From the NCBI GenBank assembly GCA_022708385.1, contig JAKIYU010000201.1, positions 1 to 5,136 of the forward strand: 5,136 bases of DNA. The letters run 5' to 3'. The notes below the pieces were generated by a model. That model saw only the letters and a program-made list of their open reading frames with translations. It ran no database searches and was not told the DNA's origin. This stretch comes from Bacteroidota bacterium (GTDB lineage: Bacteria; Bacteroidota; Bacteroidia; Bacteroidales; PXBB01). The number at the start of each line of letters is the position of its first letter. Within the stretch, counting starts at the first letter, position 1. Both the position numbers and the translations under genes were made by a program. Shown here piece after piece: positions 1 to 5,136 of this stretch.

Positions 1-82
1 AGTAAGAAGAATTGGACTTTGGGCTACTGCCCACCCCCCCATTCGAGTTCTACTCCATGAATAAGCATGGTTCTGGTCAACT
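1..82. other. Hairpin-rich left edge, no supported gene
   Basis: No gene can be supported here. The sequence shows a small perfect hairpin (TGGGC 20-24 with GCCCA 29-33, 4-nt loop) and a second (CCATG 55-59 with CATGG 66-70, 6-nt loop). The second may be nested in a weaker outer pairing of GAGTT 45-49 with AACTC 79-83. Two plus-strand frames are open from the left edge to stops at 58-60 and 62-64, so the end of a plus-strand gene entering from the left is possible, but nothing in the roughly 20 residues is recognisable. The hairpins could equally be the 3' end of a structured RNA or of a mobile element. Confidence 0.25.
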
Positions 83-105
83 CCTAAGCGCATTAGGTTT
101 TTTTT
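83..105 (+). terminator. Weak rho-independent terminator-like stem plus T8
   Basis: CCTAA (83-87) pairs with TTAGG (93-97) across a 5-nt loop, and eight T residues follow directly (98-105). This is the layout of an intrinsic terminator for plus-strand transcription, but the 5-bp stem is short and only partly GC. It would end a transcript entering from the left and converging on the dihydrolipoamide dehydrogenase gene. No equivalent U-tract stem is seen for the minus-strand gene. Confidence 0.4.
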
Positions 106-154
106 CACACTTCACACTTCACACTTCATACTTCAAACTTCATACTTCACTCTT
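106..154. repeat. Tandem 7-bp repeat tract, seven units (CACACTT type)
   Basis: Seven consecutive 7-bp units fill this stretch exactly: CACACTT three times, then CATACTT, CAAACTT, CATACTT and CACTCTT. Variation is concentrated at units' third and fourth bases, while the flanking CA and CTT are nearly constant. The tract lies 10 bp beyond the stop codon of the minus-strand dihydrolipoamide dehydrogenase gene, so its transcript would read as repeated AAGTGTG. A second tract of the same unit in the same orientation follows the stop codon of the LolA-like gene at 3773. Such tracts are familiar in intergenic DNA of Bacteroidota; their function is unknown to me. Confidence 0.85.
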
Positions 155-164
155 CCTGAGCCCT

Positions 165-1562
165 CTACAAATGTATAACCTCCCCATAAGCTGCTGCTAC
201 AGCTTCCATAATTGCTTCCGACATGGTGGGGTGGGGATGTACGGCCTTAAGGATGTCGTGGCCGGTGGCTTTCATCTTGCGGGCGGTAACCACTCCGGCT
301 ATCATCTCCGTAACATTTTCTCCTATAAAATGAGCCCCGAGCCACTGGCCGTCTGCCGCATTGAAGATTACCTTAATCATGCCATCTCTTGCTCCTGAAG
401 CCATGGCTTTGCCTGAAGCAGTAAACGGAAATTTACCCACTTTAATTTCATAACCGGCTTCGAGGGCTTTCTTTTCCGTGAGGCCTACTGAGGCCACTTC
501 GGGTGAACTGTAGGTGCAGCCAGGGATATTGCCGTAATCGAGAGGCTCGGGTTTTAGCCCTGCAATGTGCTCAATGCAAATAATTCCCTCGGCTGAAGCC
601 ACGTGTGCCAGAGCAGGACCTTTCACCACATCGCCAATGGCGTAGTAACCTTCCACATTTGTACGATAGCAGGCATCGGTGTCAATTTTACCGTAAGTAG
701 TGCTGATACCACAATCTTCCAATCCTATATTTTCGATGTTGGCCACCACGCCCACCGCCGATAGCACTATGTCGCATTCAACGGTTTGCATGCCTTTGGG
801 AGTCCTGATATTCACTTTGCATAGGTCATCCTCGACGATTACATTTTCAACAGCCGAGTCGGTAAGTATTTTCATGCCGGCTTTTTTAAAGCTGCGGTCG
901 AGCAGTTTCGATATTTCTTCATCTTCAATGGGCAGGATGTTGGGCAGGAATTCCACCAGGGTTACCTGTGTGCCCAGTGTTTGATAAAAATAGGCAAACT
1001 CAGTGCCTATGGCTCCGGAACCCACCACTACCATGCGCTGCGGTTGTGAGGGCAAGGTCATGGCTTCCCTGTATGAAATGATTTTTTTGCCATCCTGTTT
1101 AAGACCGGGCAGTTCTTTCGAGCGCCCACCCGTGGCTATAATGATATGTTTAGCCTCATAGAGGTTTTTTTGCCAGCCGGCCTCTGTTACTTCGACTTTT
1201 TTTCCGGGTTTCAGGCAAGCTGTACCGTTAATAACAGTGATCTTGTTTTTCTTAAATAAAAACTGAATGCCTTTACTCATACCCTCGGCAACTCCTCTGC
1301 TGCTTTTAACAATGGCTTCAAAGTCGGCTTTGGTTTCTCCGTTAATGCTAATACCGTAATCAGTGGCATGTTTAAGATATTTAAAAACAGCAGCGCTTTT
1401 TAATAAAGCTTTTGTAGGGATGCAACCCCAGTTAAGGCAAATGCCACCCAATTCTGCCCTTTCGATAACGGCTACTTTAAACCCTAACTGCGATGCACGT
1501 ATAGCGGCTACATATCCGCCGGGGCCGCTCCCGACAACTATTATGTCAAATGAAATATCCAT
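165..1562 (-). CDS. lpdA: Dihydrolipoamide dehydrogenase (E3), complete
   Basis: This is a cytoplasmic flavoprotein that reoxidises protein-bound dihydrolipoamide with NAD+ (EC 1.8.1.4). It serves as E3 of 2-oxoacid dehydrogenase complexes and as the L-protein of glycine cleavage. At 465 residues it is full length for the family. Visible landmarks are the FAD-binding GSGPGG (11-16) with acidic E34 ending the second strand, the redox disulfide C42-LNWG-C47 within a GGICLNWGCIPTK context, ATGG (143-146), and the NAD-binding GSGAIG (181-186) with E204, which favours NAD over NADP. The second FAD-contact AIGD is at 308-311 and the dimer-interface catalytic motif HPHPTMSE at 442-449. All catalytic residues are present. 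The ATG at 1562 places the FAD motif at the usual distance from the N terminus. There is no strong Shine-Dalgarno sequence. No E1 or E2 genes are adjacent, so the complex it serves cannot be told; it may be a shared E3. Confidence 0.97.
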   Translation of the reverse strand: MDISFDIIVVGSGPGGYVAAIRASQLGFKVAVIERAELGGICLNWGCIPTKALLKSAAVFKYLKHATDYGISINGETKADFEAIVKSSRGVAEGMSKGIQFLFKKNKITVINGTACLKPGKKVEVTEAGWQKNLYEAKHIIIATGGRSKELPGLKQDGKKIISYREAMTLPSQPQRMVVVGSGAIGTEFAYFYQTLGTQVTLVEFLPNILPIEDEEISKLLDRSFKKAGMKILTDSAVENVIVEDDLCKVNIRTPKGMQTVECDIVLSAVGVVANIENIGLEDCGISTTYGKIDTDACYRTNVEGYYAIGDVVKGPALAHVASAEGIICIEHIAGLKPEPLDYGNIPGCTYSSPEVASVGLTEKKALEAGYEIKVGKFPFTASGKAMASGARDGMIKVIFNAADGQWLGAHFIGENVTEMIAGVVTARKMKATGHDILKAVHPHPTMSEAIMEAVAAAYGEVIHL

Positions 1563-1564
1563 AA

Positions 1565-1621
1565 AACCTGTTTTTATAATTTCTGAGCAAATTTATAAAT
1601 ATTCGTTAATAAAAACAGGTT
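1565..1621. promoter_or_regulatory. Perfect 13-bp inverted repeat around the lpdA promoter box
   Basis: AACCTGTTTTTAT at 1565-1577 is repeated exactly, inverted, as ATAAAAACAGGTT at 1609-1621, with a 31-bp spacer. The left arm abuts the lpdA start codon (1560-1562). The right arm lies where a -33 element would be for the TAnnTTTG box inside the spacer. Centre-to-centre spacing is about 44 bp. The arrangement could be a paired operator bound by a dimer or by looping. If transcription starts further upstream it could instead form an RNA stem-loop masking the start region. The symmetry is directly visible; the regulatory role is inferred. Confidence 0.5.
1588..1595 (-). promoter_or_regulatory. 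Candidate Bacteroidota -7 box for lpdA
   Basis: Read on the minus strand the bases are TAAATTTG, a full match to the TAnnTTTG -7 consensus of the Bacteroidota primary sigma factor. The expected start site would leave a leader of about 20 nt before the ATG at 1562. The -33 region holds only a partial match (CTG in place of TTG), about 20 bp upstream. The box sits centrally in the spacer of the 13-bp inverted repeat. Confidence 0.5.
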
Positions 1622-1652
1622 CTTAACTGCATAGAAATTTTCAAAGAATTAC

Positions 1653-1660
1653 TATTTTTG
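1653..1660 (+). promoter_or_regulatory. Candidate plus-strand -7 box upstream of the repeat-protein gene
   Basis: TATTTTTG matches TAnnTTTG in full, but no TTG is seen at the -33 distance, so this is weak. If used, the leader of the gene at 1791 would be about 125 nt and would contain the entire MITE-like element at 1667-1766. No alternative box closer to the ATG is convincing. Confidence 0.25.
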
Positions 1661-1661
1661 T

Positions 1662-1771
1662 ACTAATGTTAAGTTAAGTGTCATTCTGAACGCAGTGAAG
1701 AATCTATTTTTTCTGTAAATGAGTTATTTCGCTTCGCTCAATATGACAAAAAACGATTAACTTAACACTAA
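1662..1771. mobile_element. MITE/REP-like element of about 100 bp with terminal inverted repeats
   Basis: The proposed element spans 1667-1766. It begins GTTAAGTTAA (1668-1677) and ends with the inverse TTAACTTAAC (1757-1766), and it is flanked by the direct repeat ACTAA (1662-1666 and 1767-1771), consistent with a 5-bp target duplication. Inside are two inverted copies of a core: CTGAACGCAGTGAAG (1686-1700), preceded by GTCATT and followed by AATCT, and on the other strand TTGAGCGAAGCGAAA (1727-1741), preceded on that strand by GTCATA. The GTCATTCTGAGCGnAG...GAAGAATCT pattern is a dispersed intergenic repeat in many Bacteroidota. It has no coding capacity, so movement would need a transposase in trans. 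It separates the divergent lpdA gene and the gene at 1791. AT-rich ends make the exact boundaries uncertain. Confidence 0.6.
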
Positions 1772-1790
1772 ATCATTTTTTATACAAATT

Positions 1791-2207
1791 ATGCTGACCT
1801 CATACCCTGTAAAAATACTTTTGTTGCTGGAGCTTGCCGTGCAGGGTGAACGCGCCCCGCTGGAGTGGCTTCTCGAAAACGGCTACCCTGAACTGGCTGC
1901 GTTTGCCAATGCCATTCGTAAAGATAGGGATGCTTTTGTGTGGCTCATGCGTCATGGTTACCCCGATTTGGCAGCACTAACAAGTGCCATTGAAGATGAT
2001 TACGAAGCCTATAAATGGCTCAAGGAAAACAACAGAGATTTTTACATAGTGCTGGCCGATGCCGTGCAACCAAAGGATTATGCCGTGGAATACCTCAGAG
2101 AAAACAAACTGGAAATATTCCTGCGCCTGTGTGTGGTTATAAAAGCCGTTAAAGACCAACAGGCCGACGATGCCTGGGATTATCACAAATCGAACCCCTA
2201 TAGTTAG
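1791..2207 (+). CDS. Hypothetical protein of four 25-residue W-L-E-N helical repeats
   Basis: I do not recognise this 138-residue protein as a named family. It has no catalytic motif. It shows strong internal repetition: W26, W51, W76 and Y101 are exactly 25 residues apart, each followed by a Leu (27, 52, 77, 102). Each is followed four residues later by N or H (N30, H55, N80, N105). The first two units share GYPxLAA (31-37 and 56-62) and then an AI pair (41-42, 66-67); unit 3 has AV in the equivalent place (91-92). The pattern suggests paired amphipathic helices stacking as a small solenoid, perhaps a protein-binding scaffold. A hydrophobic N-terminal stretch (9-15) lies too close to acidic residues to be a good signal peptide, so a cytoplasmic location is likelier. 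The start is well constrained: the frame is stopped at 1758-1760 and this is the only ATG before residue 53. No Shine-Dalgarno sequence is seen. It converges on the next gene with a 3-bp gap. Confidence 0.85.
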   Translation: MLTSYPVKILLLLELAVQGERAPLEWLLENGYPELAAFANAIRKDRDAFVWLMRHGYPDLAALTSAIEDDYEAYKWLKENNRDFYIVLADAVQPKDYAVEYLRENKLEIFLRLCVVIKAVKDQQADDAWDYHKSNPYS

Positions 2208-2210
2208 TTT

Positions 2211-3683
2211 TTAAAAGCTGTACTTCATTTTAAGAAAGACCTCATCGCGATTGCTCAGCTTGCCAAAGGATGTTTTGCTGCTGCCTTCAATAATCCTAAC
2301 TCCAATGCTGAACTGAGCATTGTCTATACCACTGTAGGTTAATTCAGGCATATAAATAACAGCATAACGGTTCTGAATATCGTTATAATCATCAACAACC
2401 AAACAGGCATTAGCTGGCGACAGCTTTAGTTTTTCGTTGAATAGGGGGCAGTTAAGGCTCAATACATAGTAATCGTTCAGGTCGTTGCCCTTTTCATGCA
2501 CAAAACCGTGCAGGTACTGCATGTTGAGGTACCAGCCGTTTTTAAAAGTGTAATCGAAACCGGCTGCAACTTTCACATAAGGTTTGTCATCAACGGTTAC
2601 GGAGTCCTGTTCCATCAGTGTCAGCCCCATTAGCTTCATGGAGGTTTTGTTGGTGATTTTTTCAGGAATAAACAAAGCGGCTTCGCCCCAGATACCTATG
2701 TTAAAAACAGAGCCTGCAAAGTCACCGCCTACAATGCGCATACGGGGATATTTAATCTGCGACCTGACATCAATAGTTATGGTGTCGCCATTGAGCGAAA
2801 GCGGCTTAATATCCGTCTGAAAAGGTGAGGGTAAAATGTCTCTGCCTTGAGTGTAACTAACGGAGGTGTTGAAATTTCCGAAAGGCTTTTCAATTTTAAA
2901 AGCGAAAATTGAATTTTCTATATTTCTTTCGGGCAGGATAAGGGAATCCGTAATGTTGTTGTATTTCAGGTAGAGCAGGCTGCTGTTGTTCATTACCGAT
3001 GCCGGCAGGTTGAAATCGGGCATGAGGGCTGTAACCAGGCTGCTGTCGGGCGCCAGGGTGGGAGTGTAAACCGGTACAAAGGCCCCTGTAAATGTGAAGT
3101 CATGTAGATAATATACGGCTTTGATACTGTTAGAGGCCAGGTGACGTCCGAAATCCCACAAATCCTCCATATCGTAGGCGTTGATATTGTCGGTAGGGTT
3201 GAGTTTGTCGGCAGTACCCCAGGCTATACGCTGACGGCCAATTCTTATGTCAAGTGCCGGCGACAGGAATCCGTACACTTCAAAGTAGGCCTCCCGCAAG
3301 TCCGCATCAATGTTTTGAATATACTCTTTTGCTGACAACTGGCTGTAGCTGTTAAGTCGTGCATAGTTCAGGCTTCTGACCCACAACTCACTTTTAAACG
3401 ATGACCTGTTGCCTATGCTTATTTCAGGCGCCAGCGACAGCCGGTATTCTTCCCACGAAAAGTGGTTCTTACCATTGTAAATATTCAGGCGGTTGTCTGT
3501 CAGAAAGGAACCGTTCCATTTCAATGCAGGTGTGGCGTTGGATACAACCGGTGAAATTTCCGTTACTTCGTTGGCTTCTGTGCCAACCTCTGTAACCAGT
3601 GTGTCGTTCTGAGCCATCAAAGGGACATATAAACACAAGATGATAATAAATGAAAACAAATACCTTGTCATATTATATTTCAT
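2211..3683 (-). CDS. Outer-membrane beta-barrel protein, DUF1302-like
   Basis: A 490-residue exported protein, probably an outer-membrane channel or receptor. Residues 6-24 form a signal peptide (TRY, then a hydrophobic stretch, ending LMA before Q25). A polar Thr/Glu-rich linker follows to about residue 50. The rest shows alternating hydrophobic/aromatic strands typical of a barrel and ends in KMKYSF, with the C-terminal aromatic residue used for outer-membrane assembly. The segment RIGRQRIAWGTADKLNPTDN (147-166) and the later DFAGSVFNIGIWGEAALF (321-338) resemble the pattern of DUF1302/porin-like barrels; this is recognition by eye. It is probably the last gene of an operon with the LolA-like and MMPL genes, separated from the former by 89 bp of repeat DNA. 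Met5 (codon at 3669-3671) is an alternative start that keeps the signal peptide; neither start has a clear Shine-Dalgarno sequence. The stop codon is 3 bp from that of the opposing gene, leaving no room for a separate terminator. Confidence 0.85.
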   Translation of the reverse strand: MKYNMTRYLFSFIIILCLYVPLMAQNDTLVTEVGTEANEVTEISPVVSNATPALKWNGSFLTDNRLNIYNGKNHFSWEEYRLSLAPEISIGNRSSFKSELWVRSLNYARLNSYSQLSAKEYIQNIDADLREAYFEVYGFLSPALDIRIGRQRIAWGTADKLNPTDNINAYDMEDLWDFGRHLASNSIKAVYYLHDFTFTGAFVPVYTPTLAPDSSLVTALMPDFNLPASVMNNSSLLYLKYNNITDSLILPERNIENSIFAFKIEKPFGNFNTSVSYTQGRDILPSPFQTDIKPLSLNGDTITIDVRSQIKYPRMRIVGGDFAGSVFNIGIWGEAALFIPEKITNKTSMKLMGLTLMEQDSVTVDDKPYVKVAAGFDYTFKNGWYLNMQYLHGFVHEKGNDLNDYYVLSLNCPLFNEKLKLSPANACLVVDDYNDIQNRYAVIYMPELTYSGIDNAQFSIGVRIIEGSSKTSFGKLSNRDEVFLKMKYSF

Positions 3684-3692
3684 ATTTTAATT

Positions 3693-3772
3693 TCAACTCT
3701 AAACTTTCAACTCCAAACTTCACACTTCACACTTTTTACACTGAGCGAAGTCGAAGTGCACACTTCACACTT
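3693..3772. repeat. Second 7-bp repeat tract, interrupted by an insertion
   Basis: Six 7-bp units run from 3693 to 3734 (TCAACTC, TAAACTT, TCAACTC, CAAACTT, CACACTT, CACACTT). A 24-bp non-repeat segment follows (3735-3758), then two more CACACTT units (3759-3772). The last unit directly abuts the stop codon of the LolA-like gene (complement at 3773-3775). The units and orientation match the tract at 106-154, which also follows a minus-strand stop codon. The tract fills most of the spacer between the LolA-like and beta-barrel genes and would be transcribed if they form one operon. Confidence 0.8.
3735..3758. repeat. 24-bp insertion with dispersed CTGAGCGAAGTCGAAG core
   Basis: The segment splits the 7-bp tract exactly at a unit boundary. 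It carries CACTGAGCGAAGTCGAAGTG (3739-3758), with CACT and AGTG at its ends as a short inverted repeat. The core CTGAGCGAAGTCGAAG is a known dispersed intergenic word of Bacteroidota, and in one frame it translates as the spurious peptide TERSRS often seen in over-called ORFs. It is related to both cores inside the MITE-like element at 1667-1766. Confidence 0.7.
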
Positions 3773-4519
3773 CTATCTGGTCAAATACCTTTCTGTAAAG
3801 AAATCTTCAGACAGTTTGGTGTCGAATTTCAGGTTTGAAAGCTCCATTTTGGTTTTTGTTCCCGACCTGAGGTCTTCGAGTATCGTTTGATGGGCCATCA
3901 GGTATTTTCCCACTTTTTTTATGTTACTGTTTGTCATTTTCTTGACCAGTTTTCCGTTTTTATCATAATATTCCAAAAGAGTAGGATAATTGTCGGCACT
4001 GCGAACCGTCATGTTTATTTTAGAATACTCAGATTTATCAGGGTCTTTGGGAATCAATTCAAGCACATAGGCTTCTTTTTCGTTTTTTAGTATTTTAGGG
4101 TTGTACTTGTCGGTGTACTTCTTGGCTTCCATATCTTCGTATGTATAGTCTGTACCGGCAAATTTTGTGTTTTTGACATGTCCTGCCACTTTACGGGTTT
4201 TGCCAAAGGCCGGCATATACATCGTGAGGTTATCGTTTGGCAGCGATAAGAAAGCTATACCCTTTTGGTCGGCAGGGGAAGTGAATTTGGTCATACGTTT
4301 GCAGCAGCCTTTCTGGAGCATGGTAAGTTCGCGTACACTTTCGTTTCCTTTTTTATCGTAAATGGTAATTTTTATTGTAAGTTCCTGGTCCTCAGGGGCG
4401 TTTAAAACCTTATCCACTTCTGTCAGGTATTTATCGGCCTCCGATTGTGCTTTAATCAGTGAAACACTACCGAGTAAAATCAGTAAAGTGAGTGCTGTAA
4501 TTTTAATTTGTTTTTTCAT
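3773..4519 (-). CDS. Periplasmic LolA-like outer membrane lipoprotein-sorting protein
   Basis: A 248-residue exported protein of the 'outer membrane lipoprotein-sorting protein' group (COG2834-like, LolA-type half-barrel fold). Residues 1-24 are a signal peptide (MKKQ, a hydrophobic stretch 8-22, IKA before Q25) without a lipobox Cys, so the mature protein should be soluble in the periplasm. Diagnostic segments are KFTSPADQKGIAFL (78-91), LTMYMPAFGKTRKVA (98-112) and FAGTDYTYEDM (120-130). This version of the fold typically sits beside MMPL-type RND transporters and probably carries a lipid or other hydrophobic substrate between membranes; that role is inferred. It lies 23 bp downstream of the MMPL gene and has an SD at 4528-4534 that fixes the start. 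A vicinal pair C72-C73 is unusual for a periplasmic carrier. It is distinct from canonical LolA, which pairs with LolCDE rather than MMPL. Confidence 0.9.
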   Translation of the reverse strand: MKKQIKITALTLLILLGSVSLIKAQSEADKYLTEVDKVLNAPEDQELTIKITIYDKKGNESVRELTMLQKGCCKRMTKFTSPADQKGIAFLSLPNDNLTMYMPAFGKTRKVAGHVKNTKFAGTDYTYEDMEAKKYTDKYNPKILKNEKEAYVLELIPKDPDKSEYSKINMTVRSADNYPTLLEYYDKNGKLVKKMTNSNIKKVGKYLMAHQTILEDLRSGTKTKMELSNLKFDTKLSEDFFTERYLTR

Positions 4520-4527
4520 AATTAAAT

Positions 4528-4534
4528 CTCCTTT
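4528..4534 (-). promoter_or_regulatory. Strong Shine-Dalgarno for the LolA-like gene
   Basis: On the minus strand AAAGGAG ends 8 nt before the ATG at 4519. It is the only clear Shine-Dalgarno sequence in the window and supports this start. Bacteroidota genes often lack one, so it may help independent initiation within the MMPL-led transcript. Confidence 0.65.
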
Positions 4535-4542
4535 AAATGATG

Positions 4543-5136
4543 TTATTTATTAATTTTTTTTGAAATATTAATTCTGAACAAACTTATTATTGCAGGCATT
4601 ATTGTCAATGCTCCAAATCCCGAGCAGAACATGGTTACGGCTATAAGAATGCCGAATTGCTGTAAAGGGATAAGATTGGCAAAAAGTAAAACAAGAAACC
4701 CTAAAATTATAGTAACAATGTTGATAACTATGGCCCTTCCTGTTGCCTTATATGTTTGACTGATTGATTCTTCGATGCTGTAATTTTGAAGCAGATAATT
4801 TTTGTATGAAGTAACAAAGTGAATGGCGTAATCGATACCTGTACCGACAGTGATGCTGGATATTAATATAGTGGCAATATCGAGTGCAATACCAGTAAAA
4901 CCCATAAATCCAAAAATAATGGTTATCGAGAAGAACAAGGTAATCATACCGGTTAAAGCCCCTTTAAAAGTGCCAATAAGCAAGCGCATTGTAATAAAAA
5001 TAAAAATAAAAGCTAAAATAGTACTTTGAATAAGGTTGTTCATCATACTATCGTCGAGGTTAGAGTAAATGGCTTGCATACCTGTGGCTTCAAATGTCAC
5101 ATGCGCATCAGAGTATTTTTGAACATAATGGTTTAT
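4543..5136 (-). CDS. MMPL/RND-type transporter, C-terminal part (5' end beyond window)
   Basis: This is the last 197 residues of an inner-membrane transporter of the RND superfamily, MMPL branch. The frame stays open to the right edge, so the gene continues outside; the GTG at 5098-5100 is an internal Val, not a start. After a periplasmic segment ending in FEATG, five membrane segments are visible (counting from the edge, roughly residues 35-54, 61-80, 84-109, 128-147 and 150-176). They match the C-terminal half of a 12-segment pump. The signature GTGIDYAIHF, in the third of these, matches the MMPL GxGxDYxIH motif, in which the Asp lies in the membrane and is linked to proton coupling. The end is short and basic (ISKKINK). 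It is the first visible gene of the minus-strand operon, followed after 23 bp by the LolA-like gene. The substrate is unknown; lipid or hydrophobic molecules are plausible for the family. Confidence 0.93.
   Translation of the reverse strand: MNHYVQKYSDAHVTFEATGMQAIYSNLDDSMMNNLIQSTILAFIFIFITMRLLIGTFKGALTGMITLFFSITIIFGFMGFTGIALDIATILISSITVGTGIDYAIHFVTSYKNYLLQNYSIEESISQTYKATGRAIVINIVTIILGFLVLLFANLIPLQQFGILIAVTMFCSGFGALTIMPAIISLFRINISKKINK

Noticed and set aside
37..60. tRNA T-arm-like word TTCGAGT near the left edge
   Set aside because: The flanking bases do not pair into a T stem and there is no acceptor stem or CCA end.
106..154. CRISPR array
   Set aside because: The units are 7 bp in direct tandem with no spacers.
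12..398. Plus-strand open frame of 128 codons
   Set aside because: It runs through the 7-bp repeat tract and then antisense to the well-supported lpdA coding region.
1977..2186. Minus-strand frame of 69 codons within the repeat-protein gene
   Set aside because: It is antisense to a protein with clear periodic conservation and has no recognisable features of its own.
3650..3838. Plus-strand open frame of 62 codons containing TERSRS
   Set aside because: It is the translation of the intergenic repeats plus antisense of two real genes; the TERSRS peptide is the usual artefact of the dispersed repeat core.
5098..5100. GTG as a start codon of a 185-residue membrane protein
   Set aside because: The frame continues upstream to the window edge with MMPL-like sequence, and five C-terminal membrane segments alone do not make a full transporter.

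Overview
The window looks like a chromosomal segment of a member of the Bacteroidota, possibly a free-living Bacteroidales-type organism. The evidence is moderate GC, TAnnTTTG-type promoter boxes, mostly absent Shine-Dalgarno sequences, 7-bp 'CACACTT' intergenic tracts, and the dispersed repeat family with core CTGAGCGAAGTCGAAG that is common between genes in this phylum. The protein families agree with this, but no rRNA or other definitive marker is present.

Layout. Positions 1-164 hold no gene I can support. There is a string of small hairpins, a weak terminator-like stem followed by eight T residues, and a tract of seven 7-bp repeats. Positions 165-1562 (minus) encode a complete dihydrolipoamide dehydrogenase (E3). 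Its promoter-like box lies inside a perfect 13-bp inverted repeat. The gap at 1563-1790 also holds a compact MITE-like element of about 100 bp with terminal inverted repeats and flanking ACTAA direct repeats. Positions 1791-2207 (plus) encode an unrecognised 138-residue protein built from four 25-residue repeats with W/W/W/Y at a strict 25-residue period.

Positions 2211-5136 (minus) form a probable operon read right to left: the C-terminal part of an MMPL/RND-type inner-membrane transporter (cut by the right edge), a periplasmic LolA-like 'outer membrane lipoprotein-sorting' protein, and an outer-membrane beta-barrel of DUF1302-like character. Inner-membrane pump, periplasmic carrier fold and outer-membrane barrel together suggest one envelope-spanning export or lipid-trafficking system. 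The substrate cannot be read from the sequence. An 89-bp spacer between the last two genes holds a second CACACTT tract, split by a 24-bp insertion carrying the CTGAGCGAAGTCGAAG core.

The most distinctive items are the 25-residue repeat protein, the three-gene envelope system, the MITE-like element, and the symmetric DNA around the E3 promoter. No CRISPR array, tRNA, rRNA or complete insertion sequence was found.
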